NCBI RefSeq assembly: GCF_021134715.1
Contig: NC_060028.1
Location: 332,501-396,500, forward strand
Length of the DNA stretch: 64,000 nucleotides
Source: Daphnia pulex
Lineage: Eukaryota; Arthropoda; Branchiopoda; Diplostraca; Daphniidae
Direction of reading: 5' to 3'
Both the position numbers and the translations under genes were made by a program. A model generated the notes under the pieces. It had not been told where the DNA came from and did not search any database. It saw only the letters and a program-made list of their open reading frames with translations. Positions 35,447 through 46,049 of this stretch are shown here, piece by piece; positions within the stretch are counted from its first letter, which is position 1; the number at the start of each line of letters is the position of its first letter.

Positions 35447-36672
35447 TTATTTCTTCTTAAAATTCCTTAAGATTGGATAAATGTTGGTAAATCCATCGTA
35501 GATGTCTTGGCGAACTTTGGCGCCTAGTAGAAGCGAATTTTGAATTCAATTTTTAAACAAAAATCGGTTACTTCGTTAACTTACCAGTAAGAACGATTTT
35601 TCCTGAACAGAAAATGAGCAACACGAGTTTAGGTTGTTTCATTTTGTAAATTAGACCTGGGAAAATTTCAGCTTCGTAACTATTAAAAGAATTAGAAATT
35701 TTAATTGCATAGTCTTTTCAACTTAACATTGTTAATCTCTCACACCTGCAAAACCTATCCCCATGAGCTAAACTGATGGCTTCTAGACGAATAGGAAACT
35801 TGACGTCACAGCTGCCAACTATATTTTGAATTTTGAATTCCGTAAATTTTGCCTGCAATAATTTAAAAACAAATTAGTTCATATATGATTCTGTTATTTA
35901 CGTGGGTGGGTCTTAGTACGGGAAAGTTAAGTTTTTGGATGATTCTAGCGTATTTTCTAGATGCTAATCTTGATTCTTCTTCAGATTTGGCTCCCGTGCA
36001 CACCATTTTCCCGGAACTGAAGATGAGAGCTGTCGTCCTAGGCTCACGGATTCGCATAATCACGGCCGCGAATCGTTTGGGGTTGTACTCTGCATTGCGT
36101 GCGTGCAATGCAATTTGTTTCAGGTCCAACTTGCATCCCAGATTGACGGTAGAAACAATGTTCCTTAAAAATCTTGTTTAATTAACTTTTCCTTATTCAT
36201 GAAATGGTTTTGCTTTACTGTAACGTAGGAACAATTCCGGAACCAGCAGACGCTGGTGTGTAGGGTGTCGCTGGAGCGATTGTTCTAGGACCAAATATTC
36301 CACCTTCCGGGGTTCCTTGTGACATGGGCGAACCTGCATTAACTGCACTTGATCTTCGATTTGGAGCAGGTGACATTAACGCTTGTTGTAGAACCTGATC
36401 AATACTGTTTAATATGTTAAGTGGTCGACTCGTAGTGCTAAATTGATTACCGAAGTAGAAGGAGGTTGTAACATGTGCTGGGGTGTGAATCCTTGCAAAC
36501 TGTAAACGTTTTGTGACCCAGTGCTGATCTGTTGGTGGGGTGGAACGAAAGCATTTTGCTGTTGTTGGGTCGTTGGAACGGGACTGTTAGTAATTAAAAA
36601 CTGCTGGTCTTCTTCCGGTTGATGAAGTGGAGTGCCAATGGAAGGAATGCTGAACCCAGGGCTTGATTCCAT
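35447..36672 (-). CDS. Tbp: TATA-binding protein (diverged second repeat)
   Basis: Six exons (36672-36451, 36394-36219, 36163-35920, 35852-35746, 35679-35585, 35523-35447) join in phase to 306 aa. The N-terminus carries [12 protein letters not shown] as in fly TBP, then a Gln/Ser/Pro-rich region and [20 protein letters not shown]. The first saddle repeat is almost invariant ([37 protein letters not shown]). The second repeat keeps [20 protein letters not shown] and the minor-groove phenylalanines ([22 protein letters not shown]). It differs around [15 protein letters not shown], including a one-residue insertion, and at KMKQPKLV and the C-terminal tail. It recognises the TATA box in TFIID, SL1 and TFIIIB. 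It could be the sole TBP or a lineage-specific paralogue. Confidence 0.93.
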
Positions 36673-37783
36673 CTTATCGCCTTGCTTACAATTGAAACAA
36701 CACAGAAACAAAATTGGAGCGAGTAGAATTCTATCTGCTGCCTACGGGTCACTGCGAACAACTGGCCTTTTTTCTTTCGCAACTGCAATCGCTTACACGG
36801 AATTCTCGTTATCCATTTTTCTCGAGAAAAGGATTTTGTGGCCAAGAGGGGGTGGGATCTATTCGCCGTTCAAGTTCAAGAAGGGCCTTTCAAAATTTGG
36901 GAAGAAGGGAAAATAAGGTCATTTCTTTTTTTTTTTCTTTTTTTGTAACGAGTTTTTAATTACAGCCGCCATCTCATGGGTCGTTTCTAGGAATTGTATT
37001 TGACAAGTGACCAAATATTTCCATTAAATGTTTGATTTTGTTATCTAACTTATTCCTGATACGTCAAGATTTCATTTCTTTTGTTTAGTTTTAACACAAA
37101 ACTGCCAAAACAAAAGAAAAAAAAGGCTCTGAGAAAATTTTAATTGTTTTTACCATTCACCCCTTTTTGTGAACATACGGTGTCTTCGTTTATTTTGCCC
37201 TTTTGGATGTTTCGCACACGTTAATTGATAAAATTTTCATTCGTTAATCAGAGACTACCAATTGGACCGACCCCTAGCACGTGCGCGCCCTTTTCCTCTG
37301 AAGCTATCGACAGTGGAACGTCATCAATCGGCATGCGGTCGTCGACAGGCCGACATCATCAATATTTCCTGTTTTATTTAATAGTAGGTAAGTGCCAATT
37401 AAATTTTTTACGTACGGCAATCGACACTTGAAAACGAGTGGTGACTTGTAAAAGTGACGCCTAATAGCTAAGAATGTGTTACCTGGCACTGCACACCAAA
37501 TGCCATACGTAGTCTTCTTTATTCTCTCTCTTTTTTTAATTGATGGTGGAGTTAGTCACAAGTCAAGTCACAAAAGTCACTCTTAAATTCACTTTTTAAA
37601 TTCATATATTTCTTGTTACATTCAAAGTTTCAACATGTAATATTGATTTAGGTGTTTATAAATCATTTTCAATTACTGTTGTAGAGTTCAGTTGTCGTAG
37701 ATCAGCATAACGGTTGTGGAAACACAATTTTTATCAACTATTTAACAACAAATAGGAAATTAGAAAATAAGCGATCAATATTA
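36673..37783. other. Intergenic region 5' of TBP
   Basis: Contains the TBP upstream region. The open frames on either strand show no recognisable motif. Confidence 0.4.
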
Positions 37784-38036
37784 TTTCCTATGAATTTTGT
37801 TGAAGGTCATAGGAGGTAGGGACAGGGAAGTAAAATCGGAAATTATCGACAAGTACCTTTTCCTATGAATTTGGTTGAAGGTCACAGCGAAAAATACGTA
37901 AAACTGTCATGCGACGGAGGTTGGGTGAGAAAGAAACGTGTTACACCATTATCAAGTAGGTAGAATTTCCGCAAGGCTTGAGAAAGGGTGAGAAAAAGTT
38001 GTATAAAAGGAGAGAGGAAAGGCCTCAGACATCAGT
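37784..38036 (+). promoter_or_regulatory. Promoter with two nuclear-receptor half sites, TATA box and initiator
   Basis: A 28 bp direct repeat (TTCCTATGAATTTTGTTGAA; TCCTATGAATTTGGTTGAAG) ends in AAGGTCA at 37803-37809 and 37878-37884, the half site of FTZ-F1/HR3-type receptors. TATAAAAG lies at 38002-38009 and an arthropod initiator ATCAGT at 38031-38036, 30 bp apart. It precedes the Tyr-rich repeat cluster. Confidence 0.5.
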
Positions 38037-38106
38037 CGAGTGAGCATCTCCCACACGGTAACAACTGCACCAACTGTATTCTTCGTCGTAATACCAATTC
38101 GCAAAT

Positions 38107-40102
38107 ATGGGTAATTACTCTTGCTTTGTTTTTTAAACATAGAATTGTGATTCATTCCACATTTTTTCTATTGATCAATGTGCCAGTTATTATTGAATAA
38201 CGTTTAATTTTCAAATCGTTTACCGTCTAGTTAACTATGGCGTCGTGCTGCTGCTGGATGTTGTATCTGCCTGTGATGTGCCAGGATTCAGTCGATGGTC
38301 CTCTGATGACAGGGTCTTTGAGCTGAGTCTCTACCAGCCACAACTCTACGACCATTTACTTCACCGAGACTCCCCAGTACTACACCGAAAAGGCCGAATA
38401 TTAAACCACCACGTTCGCTGCCCTAGTTTACTACACCGAGGGACCCAAGTATGACTCTACTCCGAGCTACTACCTGACAGAGGCTTCTGTTAACTACACC
38501 ACCAACGCACCCGAGTGCTACACGACAACCTAAGCTGCCCCCAAGTACAACACTGAAGCTCCGACGTACTACACCATCAAGTCACAACCAGTTCGCAATC
38601 ATGGGTAAATATGCTGTGTTTTCCATGGTTTGAATATTCTACATTTTTTATGATTGTTAATTAATCATTTATAACTGAAATTTTTAATTCTATTTATTTT
38701 TAGTTAATTTTGGTGTCGTGTTGCTGTTGAGGGTCCTATCGCTTATAGCGGGTCGACCACTGTGTTCTTCCAATTCTTAATCAAAGGTAAATATTCGGTT
38801 GTTCTACACGGAGTTTTGTGTCAGTTAAAATTTTTCCAAGTAATATCCTAGATATAATTCAATATTTATGTTCCCATTATTTGTTGTGTAGTGAGTTATG
38901 GCGTCGTGCTCCTGTCGACTGTTGTATCGTTTATGGCTGAGTCAACCACTTGTGTACCGATGTCTCCTGGGTATGGCGGGTACCTAATTGCAACGCCGCC
39001 GTCTCACTACACACAACATTAACATACGCAACGACCTGTTAGGCTCCGAGGCCCCCAAGTACTACACCGAAAGACGGAATATTACACATTCACGTTCGCT
39101 GCCCCAGTTTTCTACACCGAGGAACCAAAGTATTACTCTGCTTCAAGCTACTATCAAACTGAGGCTCCTGTGCACTTCACCACCAGCAACGCCACTGATT
39201 ATTACACGACAACTAAGGCTGCCCTCCACTACTCCACTGGTGCTCCGAAGTACTACATCATCAAGTCACTTAGCTATCAAGGCCTGATTGCAATCATGGG
39301 TAAATATGCCGTGTTTTACATAGATATTCTTTATTTACATAGTTAGTCAAATAATCATTTATAACTCAAATGATAATTTTTAATTATTGTTAGTCAATTT
39401 AGGCGTCGTGTTGCTGTGGGGGTTTAATCGTTGATTGCGTGTTGTATCGTTGCTGGCTGAGTCCACCACTGGTCTACTGATGTCTCCTGAGGATGGTGGA
39501 GGCGAAATCGCAGCGCCGTCGCCTAACCACAAGACAACGTGGATGACAACCAGTTACTACACCAAGGCTTTGGACGACTAGTCGACTACCCTACAACCTA
39601 CGCTGCTCCAATTTACTACCTCGAGGCCAAATAATGTTACTCCACTCCCAGTTACTACACCGAGGCTCCAGTTTATTACATCACCGAGTAACACGCAGAG
39701 GATCCCAAGCACTACACAAACACATCACCAGAGTACTACACGACTACGTATGCTGCTCAAGCTGACTACACCAAGGCTTCCAAGTTTTCTCTGCTACCAG
39801 CTACTACACCGAGGCCCCACCCTGCCCCTAGCTACACACTCGCAGCTGAGCCGGTCAAGTACTACCCAGCACCTACTTACTGCGCAGAGGCTGCCCTAAC
39901 TACTACACCATGATCTACGCTGCTCCAGGCTACTACACTGAAGCTCTGTTAACTACAAGGCACTCGAGTATGAAACCACTGCTTCCGCTTCTCCGACCTA
40001 CTGCACCGAAGTATTACTCTGCCCCGAATTACTGCAACATTAAGGCACTTGCATATTACATCACAACCTACGCTTCCTGCCTACTACAAGAAAGCCTTTA
40101 AT
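38107..40102 (+). pseudogene. Degenerate cluster of Tyr-rich (YYTEAP-type) secreted/cuticle-like protein genes
   Basis: Three or four head-to-tail copies are visible. Exon-1-like ATGG|GTAAATATG occurs at 38601 and 39296 (a variant at 38105). Each is followed after about 90 bp by an exon starting AGTTAA-TTTGGCGTCGTG (38232, 38703, 38892, 39393), encoding a hydrophobic GVVLL-type signal and then repeats such as YYLTEAS, APECYTTT, YNTEAPTYYTIK and YYTEA. Stops and frameshifts interrupt every copy. Daphnia genomes carry many intact genes with tandem YYTEAP/YYTTTYAAP repeats. An AATAAA lies near 40205. The strong promoter at 38002 may still drive a non-coding transcript. Confidence 0.7.
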
Positions 40103-40370
40103 GTGAGATTTAAAATGTTGTTTTATGTTCAGATTTTGTTACATCTTAATAATTATTGTTAATTGAAATTGATCGTTAGTTTTAAATGAGCAAACCGGAG
40201 AAAATAAAATTTTTAATGCGAGCAATCATCTCTTATATTCTGTTGGATAATTTAAGACACAATGAACAAACACATTAACAGGAATTGTTTTGTTGTCCCA
40301 CCTCCACCCACAATTCCACCACATTTTAAAGTCACATACACATATACATACATACATACACTTAAGTTAA

Positions 40371-40645
40371 CCCGTTGGCTGCCACACCATACAACCCGTA
40401 GGTTGTACTCTCTACTACTCTACGCGCCACGTCTTAAGGATCTATGACCAAGGTTGGACTTGCCATTGCAGACAAGTCCGTGCTGAAAAGGGGGAACTAC
40501 TGGTGCATTGCCTAATAGGCGCCTTGCGGCAGATTTTGGGCTGGTGCGACTTTCCAACCCCGCGGCATGAAAACCACGAGGCCGAACAGCGCACGCAGCC
40601 CGTGCTAAGGAGCTAGGGGAGAACAAAGGCGTGGCAGACAACGGG
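40371..40645. mobile_element. piggyBac-type MITE (275 bp)
   Basis: Ends are CCCGTTGGCTGCCAC and GTGGCAGACAACGGG, an inverted repeat with one mismatch over 15 bp. They are flanked on both sides by TTAA (40367-40370 and 40646-40649). TTAA target duplication with CCC...GGG termini is diagnostic of piggyBac elements. The GC-rich interior has no transposase; its open frames are incidental. Confidence 0.8.
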
Positions 40646-40911
40646 TTAACTAACACTCACAGACATATTACCAACAACAAATGATGATCTGCGCCGACAT
40701 TTTGGAGATACCGGCGACGTTTTGGTGTCCATCTTCTCGACGTTTCCTCTGCACTACCTGAATAAAGAGAAAACAATTCTTATTTAGTGACATGTCAATA
40801 TAAGTTACATAATACAGATAGAAACAATAAACAGGTTTTTTAGCTTAAAGATTTAAAGATGCAATTTTTTTAACTTAAAATCAAGCTTACAATATTGAGA
40901 ACTATACACAG

Positions 40912-41302
40912 AACAAAGCTCACTTGCTAGTTTGTCGAAAATTTTCCGGAAGTATACCGGAAGTAGCAATAGCTCCTCAACTGTTGACCTGTCGTCAAAA
41001 TAAACCAGATATTCGTGATCCCCATGAAATTTGGGGTCGATCTGATATGTTTTAAACGAAATCCAATTTTTGGCCAAAATCGAGAATTTTCCTGAACTAT
41101 ATAGTTCAGGAAAATTTTCGAAACCGGAAGTACGAAATCGTACAAAAAATTACATGAGCTTTACCACAAATTTCACGAGGATCACGAATATGTGATTCTT
41201 TTGTACGTAGAATGAATATTTACTAAACTACTGACTGAAATGAGAAAACCGGAAGTAGAAAAAAAATGCAATTTTCGAAAATCTAACAAGTGAGCTTTGT
41301 TG
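40912..41302. mobile_element. Foldback/MITE-like element with central palindrome
   Basis: The left end AACAAAGCTCACTTG (40912) is inverted at the right end as CAAGTGAGCTTTGTT (41287-41301), with homology continuing inward through TCGAAAAT. At the centre, 41085-41116 is a perfect 32 bp palindrome (AATTTTCCTGAACTAT and its complement). CCGGAAGTA occurs repeatedly inside. No target duplication could be fixed with certainty. Confidence 0.6.
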
Positions 41303-41617
41303 CTCAAATAGTAATCGTCAGTTATCCCTAATTATTTCAACAAAATAACTGCCAATAAATGTTTAAAGAGATGTGCAAAGCAACTGAAACTGACTGTTTT
41401 GACAGCTGCAAATTATCAAAAAGCCATCTAGCGTTAGAAAAAAGAAACGTCCAAGTAAAACTTCGTTTGCGCGTAAGAAGGGCCTGATTTTGGAAACTAT
41501 TACAGTTTACACAGACAGAGTTTAACGCAACTAGACTATTAGTAGATAACCTACTACGAAAATAAGTCAATTGTTGGGTACCTGGGCATAATCCCGTGGT
41601 GAATGATTACAGGTGTG

Positions 41618-41789
41618 TCACAGCGGGCGAAAGCGAACACTGAAGTGATCCAACTCATCAATGAAGAAAGACAAGTTGTGTAGCAGTTCATACAAAGCAG
41701 TGAAGCTAGATGAGCGGACCTCGCGAAGATAAGGATGGAGAAGACATTGGTGGAAGTCACTCTTCTCATAGATGGGGATCTTGCGAGCT
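41618..41789 (-). pseudogene. Unidentified exon-like fragment
   Basis: After an acceptor (TTTTTACAG at 41790-41798 on the minus strand), one frame reads ARKIPIYEKSDFHQCLLHPY and continues LREVRSSSFTALYELLHN and FFIDELDHFSVRFRPL to a TGA at 41618-41620. Composition is protein-like, but no upstream exon joins in phase and I cannot name the family. It is probably a fossil or an isolated exon. Confidence 0.35.
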
Positions 41790-42077
41790 CTGTAAAAACA
41801 AAATGTATTACATTAATGAAAAATAAAAATGAATAAAACATATCAATCTTTACCTTTTCTAAGAAGCGCACTGAAATGTTCATGATGAAAAAGCAGTAAA
41901 AATGGCATTCACAGCAACCAACAGCATTATTCCTCAAGTTGAGATAAATTTCCTGACGCTAAAGAAATTGTCATGAAGTATTGCAGAAGTGTGGTGATCA
42001 GTGATATGGATGCTTACCTTTATCACATGGGTGATGAATATAGTAAGGCATAATTTGACTTTCATCCAGCAGATCTG

Positions 42078-42480
42078 GTATGTGGTTGGTTCCTGCTGAA
42101 TCAGAAACGGAACAAGAACTCCCTTGGCTCTGTCGAGGGAAGTGTTTGAATGATGTTTAAAACAAGAAAATATCTTAGGAATTGTTGATGCAAAAGAAAT
42201 ACCGTCACAGAAAAAGTCAACTGCCAATTATATATGGCGCTGTTAGATTTATTGCTGGCAGCTGATTGAAAGTCGATGTCCAAACTGTTGGTTGTTGTGG
42301 CGACTGCGGTAGGAATTACGTTATTCCGGTTATTGGAAGTATATAAATTTGATCATTGTAAACCTGAGAAGTCAAAACAAATTTGGATCACATCAACGAA
42401 CACTGAAATTCGATTTCTTTTCCTAACTTCAACATAACCGATGTTTGTCTGAGAAACAGCCGCCATTACAAACAGCAGCG
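42078..42480 (-). pseudogene. Decayed CUB-domain gene
   Basis: On the minus strand the pieces parallel the living gene at 44.4-46.0 kb. An exon at about 42365-42203 reads VYNDQIYILPITGI, then after a +2 nt shift VIPTAVATTTNSLDIDFQ and NSAIYNWQLTFSVT. The linker exon (42128-42080) reads SQGSSCSVSDSAGT, almost the same as SQGSSCSVFNP at 45060. A fragment FNITDVCL lies near 42420-42450. The frameshift and missing partners indicate a pseudogene. Confidence 0.65.
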
Positions 42481-42885
42481 GCATCTAGTAATAGGATTTA
42501 AAATTGATTACAGAAACTGGCATTCAGTTTTAACCAAATTCGAACGTGAATACAAAGCATAGACAAGTAATTAAGACACACTTTTTATTTAAAACTTTGG
42601 CAATACAGAGACTTAAAATTGGGAAAAAGTTGACTATGACATATCTCATTCGGTATTTGAACGTTCCTAACTCACGACTCACGAGCAAGTTCTGGTGGAT
42701 CGGTAACGTCGCCAGTCACTTCCTAAAATATTCTCCCTTTTTTTAAATAAAAAAAAAGAAAACGATTACGAACAAATCCACATATAACACATAAATGGAA
42801 ACATTGGCAAATAAATAAATCGCATCAATTTTAAAATCTTTTAAAATGTCTATTTAATTTATTTTCCTCTAATGATGGTATGTTT

Positions 42886-42967
42886 CGACGTGGATGAGAT
42901 TCGAACTCATGCGTGCAGAGCACAACAGATTAGCAGTCTGTCGCCTTAACCACTCGGCCACCACGTC
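42886..42967 (-). tRNA. tRNA-Ser (anticodon GCT)
   Basis: The acceptor stem GACGTGG pairs perfectly with CCACGTC, followed by discriminator G. The D-arm is GGCCGAGTGGTTAAGGC (A box TGGCCGAGTGG). The anticodon arm CAGACTGCTAATCTG has GCT at the anticodon position. A variable arm typical of serine tRNAs and the T-arm GAGTTCGAATCTC (B box) follow. No intron. Length is 82 nt including the discriminator. Confidence 0.96.
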
Positions 42968-43337
42968 TGCCACCCAGTAATCGATATCAATATGAAATTA
43001 CTTCAAAACAACTCGATCAAGTAATGATCGCTGAACAAGTTTTTCTGATTTCAAGTGAACATCGGTGACTTCATCCAAATCGTGGGACCTCGTTGTCAGC
43101 GGTTTGATTTAATTAATTTAGCGCCAAGATGGAAAGAAATGATTAGATTTAAACCTAATTTTGCATGACTCTTATTATAGCTCCCACATTTCAATGTGAA
43201 TTTATACAATAAATAAATTTCAATTTTTTGCCATAAAATGTGGGGAAATACAAATAGTACTGACCTCTCGGTGACTAAATGAGGAACCAACTGCTCGACG
43301 CCAGTCAACAGCCTTCGCAACTCCACGCCGACACAGG

Positions 43338-43640
43338 ATGGAACGTACAGTTGCCACTGTAGAACTGTTGAACGCCTACAGGATCGTCCTCCGTCCAGTT
43401 AGGCACTTCTCCGAGAATGCAAGAGGGACGAACATCCTGTCATTTGCAGCAGCAAATTTTCTTCCGCCAGCGTACAGTGTGCCAGTCCATCACGATAAAG
43501 ATTTAAGTGGAGGACCGGTTGAACCCAAGCGAAAAAAGCAACCACTTGCCAATCCTCTCGACAAGTTGTTCTGTCACGTTGACTTCGCGCTTCCATTTAA
43601 ATTCCACCTAAAACAAATAATGGAAAAATTATTTAAGTAA
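43338..43640 (+). CDS. Possible small protein, unrecognised
   Basis: An ATG-initiated frame of 100 aa with noticeably higher GC than its flanks. It includes RHFSENARGTNILSFAAANF and a basic GGPVEPKRKKQPL. No family is recognised. An antisense frame (43596-43399) is also open, so strand and reality are uncertain. Confidence 0.25.
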   Translation: MERTVATVELLNAYRIVLRPVRHFSENARGTNILSFAAANFLPPAYSVPVHHDKDLSGGPVEPKRKKQPLANPLDKLFCHVDFALPFKFHLKQIMEKLFK

Positions 43641-44395
43641 AAAAAGAGCATTCATCGCACATATATCGTTTTCTCCCGAATTGTCACATTTTTGGCTGCC
43701 AGGGAACACAAAGATTGCTGCTCGCCAGTCGCCATTAAAATCGAAACACTTTCCAACTACCAAAACTCCACTCGGGCAGCAGATCTTGCACGAACGTAAA
43801 GCAACACGTGTCTCAAGTGTCTAACGACGCAACAACGGCAAGGAAAGAAGGGGAGCTTAAACGACAAGATTAACACAATTATAATCTGTTTCTTTCAAAT
43901 AATTTTATATGGGATAAAAAACGGGTCCTTGGAAGGATCTCGAAATATTTTACTGTTCGTTACTAGACCGTCAGCACAACTTGACGGACGAGCGGAACTG
44001 CGTCGCCTCACGTAGTTTAATGGAGTACCTAAAGTGCTAACAGTTTGGGACTAAATCAATTTATTTATTTTTTCCAATGAATAATTATAATAAAATAAAG
44101 AGATGAATTTGAATATAATTTGAAATTACGGCGCTGTGTCCAAATGTGTTAAGGCACATGGAGTGTCAATGGTATGCTGATTGTTGTTGTAAATGCTGCT
44201 GGAAGTTTGTTGTATCTTCAAAGATTCGTTGAATCACGACTAAATAGATTTGCTTCCATAAAAAGAAAAGTGAAGCGATTTATTTCATCGGTCGTTCGAG
44301 GTGTTGTACTTGTTGCATCTACACCTGTTCAAGAATAAAAACAATGGAAACGTCGTTTGAATTCATCATGTTAAATTATATGATACTGTGAGATC

Positions 44396-46008
44396 CTATA
44401 CCGCCACAGCAGTGTAAGTTGCCTGCCAATTATATGTTGCGGTGTTGGGTTTAGTACTGGCACGGTTATCAAACTGCAAATAAACTATGTTGGCTGATGT
44501 TGCGACTACTGCAGGAATTGCACTTCCGGTTACACCGAACATATAAATCTTGCCACTTTCGAGAACCTGAGAAGTCAAACAAGATTTGTGGTCATTCCAC
44601 CGAATGTGGTAAAATAAAATCATAAATTTAAACAGAAATATAAAGAACAGTAAAAATGGGCTTTCAGTTTAATTAATAAAATACCATCGATATGATTCGA
44701 TGCATTACTTACATTAATAGAACTGTAGCCAGCCTCCAAATTGAAGGTAGTGAATGTCAACTGGATTCTCTTTCCTGCTGGCACGACAATAGAGACTTGG
44801 CATTGCCTGTCCTCATTCCCGTAGTCACCGGGGAAGTTGGAAGACTGGACAACACCGGTACCCTCTGACGTCACGTTGGTGCACATACTTCCACAAGCTT
44901 GTCCCGCAAATGAAATCCACAGACGCGTAGATTCACGTGACAAATAAACAAAATAAAATTTCGTTCCTTAGACCTTTTTAAAATTTGGATTTTAAATAAT
45001 TTCATCGAATGAAGAATGGAAGTTACCAGGATTGAAAACGGAACAAGAACTCCCTTGGCTCTGTCGAAGTTAGAAGAAAATAAGAGCGTTACAACACAAG
45101 AAAAATTTCACGGGAATTGTTGATGCAAATGAAATACCGTCACAGAAAAAGTCGCCTGCCAATTGTAGGTTGCGCTGCTGGGTTTATTACTGCGATTGAA
45201 GGTAAAGAGGATGACCAATTTTTTTGTTGTTGCGGGGACTAGGGCAGGAATTGTGTTTCCGGTCGGATGCGATAGAATTGTTACACCATCGCTAACCTGA
45301 GAAAGTCAAATGAAATTTGAATCACTGCATCGAACACTGAAATGTTTCATTTTCTTTTCCTTACATAGAGAAAAGCATTGCCCGTCTCCACATTGAAGGT
45401 TGTGAATTTCAATTGGATCATCAAATCTGCTTGTGCGGTAATGCTGACTTCGCATCTCATATCGTTATTCCCGTAGTCGCCGGGGAAGTTGGGAGATTGG
45501 ACAACACCTCCCGATGACGTCAAATTGGTGCACATGTTTCCGCACGCTTCGCTCCCGCAACGGATTGGTAGAGGCGTGCAGATTCGTGAGAATTAAAGAG
45601 AGAGATTTCAATTCATTCGGTCGTAATTTCAACATAAATTTTGTATGGCAATCAGATTATTTTACCTGGATTATGAACGGAGCAATTAAAAAGAATCGGC
45701 AAAGGAGTTGTTGTTGCCATGGTTGTTGTAGTTGTGGCAGTAGTTGGTGCTGTCGTCGTCGATGGGTTTACGGTTGTCGGTTTGGCCGTCGTCGTGGCAA
45801 TTTGACTGGGCCAGGTTCTTCTCGCTATCAACTTGGTTGGCGTCTTCTGGGAATTGCACATTTCGTCACGGGCTTCCTGTTTTGGACATCGGAATGAGCG
45901 CAATAGGTAAGAAATTGAAACTAAAACGAGAAATGTCAAACAACTTACCCCAGCGGCGACAGCCAGGCAGACGACAGCCAAAATGAGAACAATCGGAAAG
46001 AACTTCAT
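44396..46008 (-). CDS. Secreted protein with two CUB domains
   Basis: Seven exons (46008-45949, 45876-45666, 45546-45365, 45296-45138, 45060-45027, 44897-44713, 44566-44396) join in phase to 333 aa. MKFFPIVLILAVVCLAVAAG is a signal peptide occupying exactly exon 1. A Thr-rich stalk follows (about residues 45-75). CUB1 (about 91-206) has CGNMCTN, GGVVQSPNFPGDYGNNDMRC and FTTFNVETGNAFLYV. A linker exon SQGSSCSVFNP leads to CUB2 (about 218-333) with CGSMCTN, VVQSSNFPGDYGNEDRQC and LTFTTFNLEAGYSSINV. CUB domains are extracellular interaction modules, here without a protease or lectin partner. The two-exon CUB plus linker cassette looks duplicated, and a dead cassette lies at 42.1-42.5 kb. Expression outside the cell is inferred. 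Confidence 0.85.
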
Positions 46009-46029
46009 TTTCTACGAAGGATTGGGAGG

Positions 46030-46038
46030 CTTATAAAT
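46030..46038 (-). promoter_or_regulatory. Candidate TATA box of the CUB gene
   Basis: The minus strand reads GGATTTATAAGCC, only about 28 bp before the ATG at 46008. A second candidate, CTATAAACG, lies at 46135-46143. Confidence 0.35.
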
Positions 46039-46049
46039 CCAACGACGAA

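Noticed and set aside
37800-37890. Direct repeat as a short tandem satellite
   Set aside because: Only two copies with unrelated spacer sequence; better explained as duplicated regulatory sites.
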